A stretch of DNA of 64,000 nucleotides from positions 62,001 through 126,000 of IMG/VR virus record IMGVR_UViG_3300008113_000010. One strand, 5' to 3'. The position numbers and the translations under genes were made by a program. The notes under the pieces are model-generated. The model did no database searches and was not told where the DNA came from. It worked only from the letters and a program-made list of their open reading frames with translations. Numbering within the stretch: position 1 is the stretch's first letter; each line of letters starts with the position of its first letter. The DNA comes from a virus. This document shows positions 18,087-25,422 of this stretch, one piece after another.

Positions 18087-19088
18087 ATGGCTATTAAGAA
18101 AAACGATTTCGGTAATTTAAAAAAGAAGTTCTCAACTTCAGCAAGATATAAACCACAAAGATTTTTGGACTTAGGTTCTGACTTTTTGGATGCAGTTGGA
18201 CTTCCAGGTCCCGCAGTTGGACATATCAACATGTTCCTCGGGCACTCAGATACAGGTAAAACAACTGCAGCCATCAAAGCTGCGGTAGATGCTCAGAAGA
18301 AAGAAATACTTCCTGTATTCATAATCACAGAACAGAAATGGAGTTTTGACCACGCCAAACTTATGGGTTTCCAATGCGAAGAAGTTGTTGATAAAGAAAC
18401 AGGCGAACTTGATTGGGATGGATTTTTCTTATTCAATAACAATTTCAGTTACATTGAACAAATCACAGACTACATCAATCAACTCCTTGATGCACAAGAA
18501 AAAGGGGAATTGAATTACAGTTTATGTTTTATATGGGATTCAGTTGGTTCTGTTCCTTGTAAAATGACATACGAAGGTAAAGGTGGTAAACAACACAACG
18601 CATCTGTGTTATCAGATAAAATTGGTATGGGTATCAACCAAAGAATCTCAGGCTCTAGAAAGGCAGACACCGAATACGAAAATACACTTATTATTATCAA
18701 CCAACCATGGGTAGAACTACCCGACAATCCTTTTGGTCAACCAAAGATTAAGGCTAAAGGTGGAGAATCAGTTTGGTTAAACTCATCATTAGTTTTCCTT
18801 TTCGGAAATCAAAAAGGTGCTGGAACTACCAAGATTACTGCTACCAAAGACAAACGCTCAGTGAAATTTGCAGTAAGAAGTAAAATCTCAGTTATGAAAA
18901 ATCACATCAACGGATTGGGTTTTGATGACGGAAAGATTATTGTTACTCCTCACGGGTTCTTGGCTGGTAAAGATTCAACCGAAGAAAAAGCGTCTATCGA
19001 GGCCTACAAAAAAGAATACGCCGACTATTGGAAAGATATTATCGGTGCTGAAGGGGATTTTACACTCACAGAAGAAAAAGAAGATTGA
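18087..19088 (+). CDS. uvsX: UvsX recombinase (RecA/RAD51 family)
   Basis: A 333-residue protein. The Walker A motif GHSDTGKT is at residues 52-59, followed by the family's helix AAIKAAVDAQKKE. FIITEQKWSFDHAKLMGF is the segment after strand 2 that carries the catalytic glutamate, and LCFIWDSVGSVP (about 147-158) is the Walker B strand with its Asp. RISGSRKADTEYENTLIIIN matches the loop and strand after L1. UvsX catalyses ATP-dependent strand exchange in phage recombination-dependent replication and works with gp32 and the gp41 helicase, both encoded here. It is shorter than T4 UvsX (about 390 residues). It follows the SSB gene after a terminator and is followed by the exonuclease gene after 23 bases. 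Confidence 0.9.
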   Translation: MAIKKNDFGNLKKKFSTSARYKPQRFLDLGSDFLDAVGLPGPAVGHINMFLGHSDTGKTTAAIKAAVDAQKKEILPVFIITEQKWSFDHAKLMGFQCEEVVDKETGELDWDGFFLFNNNFSYIEQITDYINQLLDAQEKGELNYSLCFIWDSVGSVPCKMTYEGKGGKQHNASVLSDKIGMGINQRISGSRKADTEYENTLIIINQPWVELPDNPFGQPKIKAKGGESVWLNSSLVFLFGNQKGAGTTKITATKDKRSVKFAVRSKISVMKNHINGLGFDDGKIIVTPHGFLAGKDSTEEKASIEAYKKEYADYWKDIIGAEGDFTLTEEKED

Positions 19089-19111
19089 TTGTTCACCATT
19101 AAATTGAATAT

Positions 19112-20104
19112 GTGACGAAGACATTGTTGGTGGATGGGGACAACCTATTCAAAATTGGATTTCACGGGGTCAGAGACCTTTATAGTGACGGTTCTCATAT
19201 AGGTGGAGTATATCACTTCATCAACACAATCAGGAGATTTTTAGAGATGCATAATCACGATAAAGTGATTGTATTTTGGGACGGTGATTCTAACTCATCA
19301 ATCAGAAAATCTTTATACCCACAATACAAGGGTAATCGTCGTCAAGACATGAATGAATACAAATACGAATCTTACTTGCAACAAAAGGCAAGAGTAAAGA
19401 TGTATTTGGAGGAGGTCTATGTGCGACAAGTCGAAATGATTAACAATGAAGCTGACGACCTAATATCCTATTATACTCAAATAGCGACCGATGAAGAGAT
19501 TATCATATTCTCGGCAGACAAAGACTTAACACAGTTAATTAACCCAAGGGTGACCATCTATTCACCCGTAGGTAAAGGTTATCTAAAGAACGGGGATAAG
19601 GTAACAATCAATAAAGTGGATATTCCACATTACAACGTTACTTTGACAAAAATCATGACAGGTGATAAGTCAGATAATATAGATGGTATCGAAGGCCTGG
19701 GTGAAAAAACTTTAGTAAAACTTTTTCCGATTATGCTTGAAAAACAATGCACTATCGAAGAAATATTGGATTATGCACGAAATATCCCGCAAAAAAAACC
19801 TATTAAAAGTTTATCTAATATTTTGACAGGAAAGACAAAAAGCGGTATACTTGGAGAACAGTTCTACAGAATAAATAAACAAATTGTTGATTTGAATACA
19901 CCCCTAATAACCGACGAAGGTAAAACCTTAGTAGAACAAATCTACACAGACACCATAGACCCAACAGATAGGGGATATAAAAACTTAATGAGATTGATGA
20001 TGGAGGACGGACTCTTCAAATATCTCCCCACAAATGATGAGGCATGGGTTAATTTCCTCAAACCTTTTTTAAAATTAATAAGAAAAGAAAAACGAAAGAA
20101 ATGA
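19112..20104 (+). CDS. 5'-3' exonuclease / flap nuclease (T4 RNase H-like)
   Basis: A 330-residue PIN/FEN-family nuclease. Metal-binding acidic residues appear in order: LLVDGDN (Asp8, Asp10) at the N-terminus, VIVFWDGDSNSSIRK (about 53-67), EADDLISYY (about 113-121) and IFSADKDLTQLI (about 131-142). The helix-hairpin-helix block GDKSDNIDGIEGLGEKT (about 189-205) binds the DNA duplex. The family removes RNA primers and 5' flaps from lagging-strand fragments; T4 RNase H (305 residues) is the obvious counterpart. The start is GTG at 19112, since the nearby ATG at 19110 is followed at once by a stop. The stop overlaps the next start by four bases (ATGA). Confidence 0.88.
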   Translation: MTKTLLVDGDNLFKIGFHGVRDLYSDGSHIGGVYHFINTIRRFLEMHNHDKVIVFWDGDSNSSIRKSLYPQYKGNRRQDMNEYKYESYLQQKARVKMYLEEVYVRQVEMINNEADDLISYYTQIATDEEIIIFSADKDLTQLINPRVTIYSPVGKGYLKNGDKVTINKVDIPHYNVTLTKIMTGDKSDNIDGIEGLGEKTLVKLFPIMLEKQCTIEEILDYARNIPQKKPIKSLSNILTGKTKSGILGEQFYRINKQIVDLNTPLITDEGKTLVEQIYTDTIDPTDRGYKNLMRLMMEDGLFKYLPTNDEAWVNFLKPFLKLIRKEKRKK

Positions 20105-20841
20105 TAGACTACACTTTATCAGATAAACTGAAAATTCAGTATCAAACTGCGAAACCTTTTCCATACATTGTGATTGATAATTTTTTACCAGACTTCTTAC
20201 TAAAAAGTTGTTTAGAAGAAATTAAAAAACACAAGAAATGGTTTTCTAATGAAGAAGAATGGGTTGAAGAGTTTGAGAAAAACAAATTATATTACCCAAC
20301 ACATTCTACCGATATGGAAGAGTTTAAAAACTACCTTCCTATTACCAATATGATTACAGAGTATATGAATTCAGAACCATTTATTAAATTTTTAGAAAAT
20401 TTAACAGGGTTTGAGAAATTATATAGAGACCCTATAATGTTGGGAGGGGGAATACATAAAATAAATAAAGGGGGTAAGTTATCTATTCACATTGATTATA
20501 ACCAACACCCTGGTAAAAAATGGAAACGTAACTTAAATCTATTACTTTATTTAAATGAAACTTGGTTGAAAGAATGGGGAGGTAATTTAGAGTTATGGGG
20601 TGGAGACCCTTGGAAAAAAGAAATAGAGATAGAACCAATATTCAATAGAGCGGTTATTTTTTCTATTGAAGATGCACCTCATGGGCATCCACTACCATTA
20701 AAAACACCTGATGATGTGTCAAGATATTCATTAGCACTTTATTACTTCACCGATGAAGAAGTAAAAAACAAACACACAGTTATCTTCTACAAAGAAGAAG
20801 AATTGGGTATAAATGAAACAGATAACTTATTTAAATTTTAA
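20101..20841 (+). CDS. 2OG-Fe(II) oxygenase, prolyl 4-hydroxylase-like
   Basis: A 246-residue protein with the full iron/2-oxoglutarate signature: HID (His130, Asp132) in LSIHIDYNQH, the strand RNLNLLLYLNETW, GGNLELWGGDPW, a distal His in HGHPLPL (His194 or His196), and Arg208 in SRYSLALYYF for 2-oxoglutarate. The N-terminal PFPYIVIDNFLP is the usual opening of phage prolyl-hydroxylase-like enzymes. It would hydroxylate a protein, peptide or small molecule; the substrate is not evident. It starts within the exonuclease stop (ATGA overlap), so it is co-translated with replication genes. The same genome encodes fibres with hundreds of Thr-Pro residues, which are candidate substrates, but no linkage is shown. 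Relatives are frequent in T4-like cyanophages. Confidence 0.82.
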   Translation: MIDYTLSDKLKIQYQTAKPFPYIVIDNFLPDFLLKSCLEEIKKHKKWFSNEEEWVEEFEKNKLYYPTHSTDMEEFKNYLPITNMITEYMNSEPFIKFLENLTGFEKLYRDPIMLGGGIHKINKGGKLSIHIDYNQHPGKKWKRNLNLLLYLNETWLKEWGGNLELWGGDPWKKEIEIEPIFNRAVIFSIEDAPHGHPLPLKTPDDVSRYSLALYYFTDEEVKNKHTVIFYKEEELGINETDNLFKF

Positions 20842-20868
20842 GCAAATACAAACAAAAATTAAACAAAC

Positions 20869-21318
20869 ATGAAAGAGCAAGACAGCACAAAAATGGAATT
20901 TCTATTGACCCTCAATGAAAACATTGTTGTTCAGAGGTTTTTTAATGTTCGTGGTTACAACCCGAAAGCTAAGAACTCTATGGAACTTTATGGATTCATG
21001 AAGGCATTCAGTGAGGAACTCCATTATTATCTAAAAATGAAGACTGTGATTTACATGATGGATAACAAGGACGCCATCAATGATAATCCAGCAATTATGG
21101 AAACATCGTTCACAGAAGGTCCTGAATTTTTCAACCTTTATGTCAAGTTGGGCGACACGACAATTTGTCATAGAAGAATTGATGGAAAACTTTATCCACC
21201 AAAAGTTCGTTATACAGTTGACGTAAGACCATTCTTGAAAGAATTACTTAGAGAATTAACTGACATTTTTTCAGCAAAAAAATTAACTCACGAGTATTTG
21301 GAATTTGACCTTATCTAA
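20869..21318 (+). CDS. Unknown protein in the replication module
   Basis: A 149-residue soluble protein that I do not recognise. It has a conserved-looking opening (MEFLLTLNENIVVQRFFNVR, then Gly-Tyr-Asn-Pro-x-Ala-Lys-Asn-Ser), a helix-rich middle (LYGFMKAFSEELHYYLKM) and a C-terminal helix KELLRELTDIFSA. One short motif, CHRRIDGKLYPPKVRY, contains its only cysteine. It lies between the oxygenase and the helicase, which is where T4 carries gene 40 (between uvsX and 41), but I see no real similarity to gp40. Replication-associated function is a guess from position. The 27-base upstream gap is A-rich with no Shine-Dalgarno sequence. Confidence 0.7.
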   Translation: MKEQDSTKMEFLLTLNENIVVQRFFNVRGYNPKAKNSMELYGFMKAFSEELHYYLKMKTVIYMMDNKDAINDNPAIMETSFTEGPEFFNLYVKLGDTTICHRRIDGKLYPPKVRYTVDVRPFLKELLRELTDIFSAKKLTHEYLEFDLI

Positions 21319-21357
21319 GGACTATTTAAATTATAAGGGGGGAATCACAGAGAGTTT

Positions 21358-22737
21358 ATGAATAAGAATTTTGACTACTTAGGTAATACATTTCAGATAC
21401 AATTAATAAATCAAATAATCCTTGATAAGGACTTTTCAAGTTCAATCTTGGATGTTATTGAGAGTTCATATTTCGATAACAAATACTTTAAAATCATTAT
21501 TCAAATGATTAAAGAGTATTATGTAAAATATGAATCAACACCAAACTTCGAAACTTTAGAACAAATTATAAAGTCCGAGGTTAGTCAAGAACTTGTAGCT
21601 AAAATTGTTTTAGATACTCTCAATCAAGTAAAAGATGCACCATTAGAAGGAACTCAGTTCGTTCAAGAGAAGGCATTGAAATTCTGTAAACAACAAGAGT
21701 TACAGAAAGCAATGGACAAGGCACAAAAGATAATCACTGAGGGTGATTTCGAATCCTACGATAAAGTCGAAGGTCTTGTTAGAGAGGCTCTTCAAGTTGG
21801 TGAAATCGAGAAAGGACAATCAGACGTATTCAACGATTTGGAAAATGTTCTTGTTGAAGATTATAGACACCCAATTCCAATGGGTATTGCAGGAATTGAC
21901 AAACTACTCAAAGGTGGTTTAGCGAAAGGTGAGATTGGTGTTATCTTGGCACCAACAGGTGTTGGTAAGACAACCGTCCTCACAAAAATTTCTAATACAG
22001 CTTTCAATATGGGATATAACGTTCTTCAAATATTTTTTGAGGACAACCCAAAAATTATCCAAAGAAAACATTTTACCATTTGGACTGGCATAGAACCCGA
22101 TAACTTGGTTTTCCATAAAGAAAAAGTTATGGAAAAAATTACTGAGATTAAGGAAACGATGCAAAACAAATTAGTTCTTAAGAAATTAGCTTCAGATACA
22201 ATGACCATGAATCAAATAAAGAATCAGGTCAGAAAAATGATAGCGGATGGAACAAGGATTGATATGATAGTAATGGACTATATTGATTGTGTTCTACCAG
22301 AATCAAGTGCTAAAGACGAATGGAAAGCCGAAGGTTCAATTATGAGAGCATTCGAAGCCATGTGTCATGAACTTGACATAGCTGGTTGGACAGCAACCCA
22401 AGGTAATAGAAGTTCAATCTCATCTGAGGTTGTTACTACTGACCAAATGGGAGGTTCAATTAAGAAAGCCCAAGTCGGTCACGTCATCATAACCGTGGCA
22501 AAAACACTACAACAAAAAGAAATGAACTTAGCAACTATTGCAATTACTAAGTCTCGTTTAGGTAAAGATGGTGTTGTATTCGAAAACTGTAAATTCAACA
22601 ACGAATTACTTGAAATAGATACGGAATCATCTGTAACCTTCTTAGGTTTTGAAGAACAACAAGAAGAAAGAAAAAGAGATAGAGTTAAGGAGCTTCTCGA
22701 GAAAAGAAAAGAAAGAGAGCAACAAAAAAATCCATAA
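21358..22737 (+). CDS. Replicative DNA helicase, gp41/DnaB-like
   Basis: A 459-residue protein (T4 gp41 is about 475). The N-terminal helical domain (about 1-150) precedes the RecA-like core. Walker A is APTGVGKTT (residues 198-206), in the usual setting GIDKLLKGGLAKGEIGVILA. FFEDNP follows strand 2 where DnaB helicases have their catalytic Glu, Walker B is IDMIVMDYIDCV (about 300-311), and WTATQGNR then MGGSIKKAQVGHVII match helicase motifs 3 and 4. LATIAITKSRLGKDG carries the arginine-finger region. The C-terminus is strongly basic and acidic (EEQQEERKRDRVKELLEK). It unwinds the fork as a hexamer with a primase, which is not present in this window. It sits in the same transcription direction as uvsX and the exonuclease. 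Confidence 0.9.
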   Translation: MNKNFDYLGNTFQIQLINQIILDKDFSSSILDVIESSYFDNKYFKIIIQMIKEYYVKYESTPNFETLEQIIKSEVSQELVAKIVLDTLNQVKDAPLEGTQFVQEKALKFCKQQELQKAMDKAQKIITEGDFESYDKVEGLVREALQVGEIEKGQSDVFNDLENVLVEDYRHPIPMGIAGIDKLLKGGLAKGEIGVILAPTGVGKTTVLTKISNTAFNMGYNVLQIFFEDNPKIIQRKHFTIWTGIEPDNLVFHKEKVMEKITEIKETMQNKLVLKKLASDTMTMNQIKNQVRKMIADGTRIDMIVMDYIDCVLPESSAKDEWKAEGSIMRAFEAMCHELDIAGWTATQGNRSSISSEVVTTDQMGGSIKKAQVGHVIITVAKTLQQKEMNLATIAITKSRLGKDGVVFENCKFNNELLEIDTESSVTFLGFEEQQEERKRDRVKELLEKRKEREQQKNP

Positions 22738-22787
22738 TTAAATATCTACTTTATAACAAAAAAACTTATTTTTTTTTAATTAATTTT

Positions 22788-22839
22788 GTGGTCGGAAAGT
22801 GTTCGACCGCATATTTATCATAAAAATCGACGATTTTTT
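22788..22839 (+). promoter_or_regulatory. Leader of the ribonucleotide reductase gene: two hairpins
   Basis: The 134-base gap between helicase and reductase holds a 7-bp stem (22788-22794 with 22804-22810, one G-T pair, 9-base loop) and then a 7-bp A/T-rich stem (22822-22828 with 22832-22838, 3-base loop) ending in T residues. A TATTTATC lies between them (22812-22819). The second hairpin resembles a weak terminator for the helicase transcript. I do not recognise a cobalamin riboswitch; the region is too short for one. Confidence 0.4.
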
Positions 22840-22871
22840 GATAAAAACTTACACAACAAAAACTACAAAAA

Positions 22872-24734
22872 ATGGACATTTCGAACAGGATTTTATCGGA
22901 GATTACAGTATACATGAAGTATGCTAAGTATATTCCCGAACTTAAGAGAAGAGAAACGTGGCAAGAATTAGTCACAAGAAACATGGAGATGCATATCAAA
23001 AAGTATCCCAAACTAGAAGAAGAAATCAGAGAGAACTATAAATACGTTTATAGAAAACAAGTTCTTCCTTCAATGAGGTCAATGCAATTTGCAGGTAAAC
23101 CCATTGAAATTTCTCCAAACAGAATTTACAACTGTGCATTTGCACCGATTGATGATTGGAGAGTATTTTCTGAAATCATGTTCTTACTCTTAGGTGGAAC
23201 AGGTGTTGGATACTCAGTTCAAAAACACCATGTTGAGTTGTTACCTGAGGTTAGAAAACCAAATAAAGAGAGAGGTAGAAGATGGTTAGTTGCAGACTCT
23301 ATCGAGGGATGGGCTGATGCTGTTAAAGTATTAGTCAAGTCATACTTCTTTGGTGGTTCTCATATCGAGTTTGATTATAGTGATATCAGACCAAAAGGTG
23401 CTAGACTTGTAACATCGGGTGGTAAGGCTCCTGGTCCTCAACCACTGAAAGAATGTCTAATCAAATTAGAAGGTATTTTAGAAGCGAAAGAAGATGGAGA
23501 AAAATTAACTCCAATCGAAGTTCATGACATGGTATGTCACATTGCGGACGCAGTGTTAGCTGGTGGTATCAGAAGAGCGGCTTTGATTTGTTTATTCTCA
23601 GCAACTGATGAAGATATGATTGGTTGTAAAAGTGGTGCTTGGTGGGAACAAAATCCACAAAGAGGAAGAGCTAATAACTCAGCAGTATTGATGAGACACA
23701 AAATTACAAAGGACTATTTTATGGACCTTTGGAAAAGAATCGAAGCAAGTGGTGCTGGCGAACCTGGTATCTACTTAAGTAATGACAAAGATTGGGGAAC
23801 TAACCCATGTTGTGAAATTGCACTTCGTCCTTTCCAATTCTGTAACTTGACTGAAGTGAACGTTTCAAATGTCGTATCTCAAGAAGATTACGAAGATAGA
23901 GTTAAGGCTGCTTCTTTCATTGGCACTCTTCAGGCAGGATATACTGATTTCCATTATCTAAGACCAATTTGGCAAAGAACTACAGAAAAAGATGCCCTTA
24001 TTGGTATCTCAATGACAGGAATTGGCTCAGGAGCGGTTATGGGTCTCAACATGAAATCAGCGGCTAAAGTGGTAAAAGAAGAAAATGAAAGAGTAACATC
24101 CCTAATTGGTATTAATAAGTCGGCTAGAACCACAACAGTAAAACCGGCAGGAACTACCTCACTAACACTTGGAACTTCATCAGGTATTCACGCATGGCAT
24201 AACGATTACTATATCAGAAGAGTTAGAGTTGGTAAAAACGAAGCAATATACACACACCTAAAGAATAATCATCCTGAACTTGTTGAAGATGAATATTTCA
24301 GACCACATGACACTGCAGTTATTAGTATACCACAAAAGGCACCTGAAGGGTCTATCTTAAGAAATGAATCACCCATTCAACTCTTAGAAAGAGTTAAAAA
24401 GGTTCAACAAGAATGGATTAAACCAGGTCATAGAAATGGTTCAAATGCACATAACGTATCTGCAACAGTTTCTATTCGTGAACATGAATGGCCGGCAGTT
24501 GGTGAATGGATGTGGGAAAATAAGGAACATTATAATGGACTTTCAGTTTTACCTTACAATGGTGGAACATATATTCAAGCACCTTTTGAAGATTGCACAA
24601 AAGAAAAATACGAAGAGCTATTACAAACGCTAAAAGATGTTGATTTGTCAAAAATTGTTGAAAATGATGATGATACTGATTTAAGTGGAGAACTAGCATG
24701 TGCTGGAGGAGCTTGTGAGATTACATTGGTATAA
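22872..24734 (+). CDS. nrdJ: Class II (B12-dependent) ribonucleotide reductase, compact form
   Basis: A 620-residue protein that makes deoxyribonucleotides from ribonucleotides. The layout is that of monomeric adenosylcobalamin-dependent reductases such as the Lactobacillus leichmannii enzyme (about 739 residues). YNCAFAPIDD provides the first active-site Cys (Cys88). NPCCEI (311-316) gives the thiyl-radical Cys313 and Glu315, and the Cys in QFCNLTEVN is the partner region. KPAGTTSLTLGTSSGIHA is the phosphate-binding loop. The C-terminus ACAGGACEITLV carries the redox pair Cys610 and Cys615 that shuttles electrons. No ATP-cone domain is visible. No separate radical-generating subunit (NrdB) is seen nearby, which fits class II and implies that cobalamin must be available in the host. 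The enzyme is shorter than the classic type, so it may lack part of the allosteric insertion. Confidence 0.88.
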   Translation: MDISNRILSEITVYMKYAKYIPELKRRETWQELVTRNMEMHIKKYPKLEEEIRENYKYVYRKQVLPSMRSMQFAGKPIEISPNRIYNCAFAPIDDWRVFSEIMFLLLGGTGVGYSVQKHHVELLPEVRKPNKERGRRWLVADSIEGWADAVKVLVKSYFFGGSHIEFDYSDIRPKGARLVTSGGKAPGPQPLKECLIKLEGILEAKEDGEKLTPIEVHDMVCHIADAVLAGGIRRAALICLFSATDEDMIGCKSGAWWEQNPQRGRANNSAVLMRHKITKDYFMDLWKRIEASGAGEPGIYLSNDKDWGTNPCCEIALRPFQFCNLTEVNVSNVVSQEDYEDRVKAASFIGTLQAGYTDFHYLRPIWQRTTEKDALIGISMTGIGSGAVMGLNMKSAAKVVKEENERVTSLIGINKSARTTTVKPAGTTSLTLGTSSGIHAWHNDYYIRRVRVGKNEAIYTHLKNNHPELVEDEYFRPHDTAVISIPQKAPEGSILRNESPIQLLERVKKVQQEWIKPGHRNGSNAHNVSATVSIREHEWPAVGEWMWENKEHYNGLSVLPYNGGTYIQAPFEDCTKEKYEELLQTLKDVDLSKIVENDDDTDLSGELACAGGACEITLV

Positions 24735-24737
24735 CCT

Positions 24738-24926
24738 ATGAAAAATAATGAAGATAAAAGGGTCGAGCCTAAAAAACTTGACCCTTCTTATTTCTACGAA
24801 GAGAACGGTAGAATAGTGTTCACAGAGAATTATCACACTAACAGAGGATATTGTTGTGGAAATAATTGTAGACATTGTCCATTCGAACCGAGAGCTGAAA
24901 GAGGAAATACTATATTAAAAAAATAA
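24738..24926 (+). CDS. DUF5522-family small cysteine-rich protein
   Basis: A 62-residue protein with the DUF5522 signature: DPSYFYEENGRIVFTENYH followed by RGYCCGNNCRHCPFEP. Four clustered cysteines (Cys-Cys-x4-Cys-x2-Cys) with a His suggest a metal site. DUF5522 is a small family common in Bacteroidetes chromosomes, with no known function, so this looks like a host-derived gene. It starts three bases after the reductase stop and is probably co-transcribed with it. A 10-bp hairpin lies within its first codons. The pairing with a nucleotide-metabolism enzyme may hint at a redox role, but this is inference. Confidence 0.8.
   Translation: MKNNEDKRVEPKKLDPSYFYEENGRIVFTENYHTNRGYCCGNNCRHCPFEPRAERGNTILKK
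24758..24786 (+). other. Hairpin inside the start of the DUF5522 gene
   Basis: A 10-bp stem (AAGGGTCGAG at 24758-24767 with CTTGACCCTT at 24777-24786, one G-T pair) with a 9-base loop, followed by only a broken T-run. It could partly terminate the reductase transcript or limit translation of the small gene. Confidence 0.4.
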
Positions 24927-24934
24927 TCCAACTA

Positions 24935-24942
24935 TATTTATA
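24935..24942 (+). promoter_or_regulatory. Candidate late promoter box TATTTATA
   Basis: Exact TATTTATA only 4 bases before the ATG of the gp25-like gene at 24947. It marks the switch from replication genes back to tail genes. If it is a -10 element, the transcript would begin at or inside the start codon. Confidence 0.45.
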
Positions 24943-24946
24943 CAAT

Positions 24947-25417
24947 ATGGCAGATGGAATTACATATGGTATAAATTTCCCCTTTAGGGATTCGAGGAAA
25001 GGAGACTACTTAGCACTTACTGAATTTGAGGCTCAGGAAATCAAAGCTGACCTTCTACATTTAATTCTTACAAGAAAGGGTTCGAGATATTTTCTACCAG
25101 AATTCGGAACGAGACTTTATGAATTTATATTTGAACCTTTCGATGGGTTGACATTTGCAGCAATCGAATCAGATATCAGAGATGCGGTTTCCCAATTTAT
25201 GCCAGAGTTACTTTTGAATAATATAACAATAGAACCTGCTGATATCCAAGAGGAAATCGATTCAGCCAATACTCCAAACATCGCAGGTCCTGGTGATATA
25301 TCAATATATCGTTTCCCGGGTAAAGGGACTTCTGAATATACCGCAAAATTAAGAATTGACTATTCAACCGAAAGGAATGCGTTTGGTCAAAGTGATTTTA
25401 TAATTGTCAATATTTAA
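24947..25417 (+). CDS. Baseplate wedge protein gp25 (GPW/gp25 family)
   Basis: A 156-residue protein (T4 gp25 is 132). It shows the family core: the opening YGINFPFRDSRKGDYLALT, the helix EIKADLLHLILTRKGSRYFL, then PEFGTRLYEFIFEPFDGLT, where the conserved Glu-Phe-Gly-x-x-Leu turn lies, then IESDIRDAVSQFMPEL. The C-terminal half carries strands with an insertion (about 95-125) before the final TAKLRIDYS strand. gp25 joins the inner baseplate wedge to the sheath and helps start sheath assembly. The gp6-like gene follows after five bases, as in many contractile systems where gp25 and gp6/J-type genes are adjacent. Confidence 0.9.
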   Translation: MADGITYGINFPFRDSRKGDYLALTEFEAQEIKADLLHLILTRKGSRYFLPEFGTRLYEFIFEPFDGLTFAAIESDIRDAVSQFMPELLLNNITIEPADIQEEIDSANTPNIAGPGDISIYRFPGKGTSEYTAKLRIDYSTERNAFGQSDFIIVNI

Positions 25418-25422
25418 AATAG

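Noticed and set aside
22738-22871. Cobalamin riboswitch before the B12-dependent reductase
   Set aside because: The gap is too short and I see no B12-box-like sequence or multi-stem junction.
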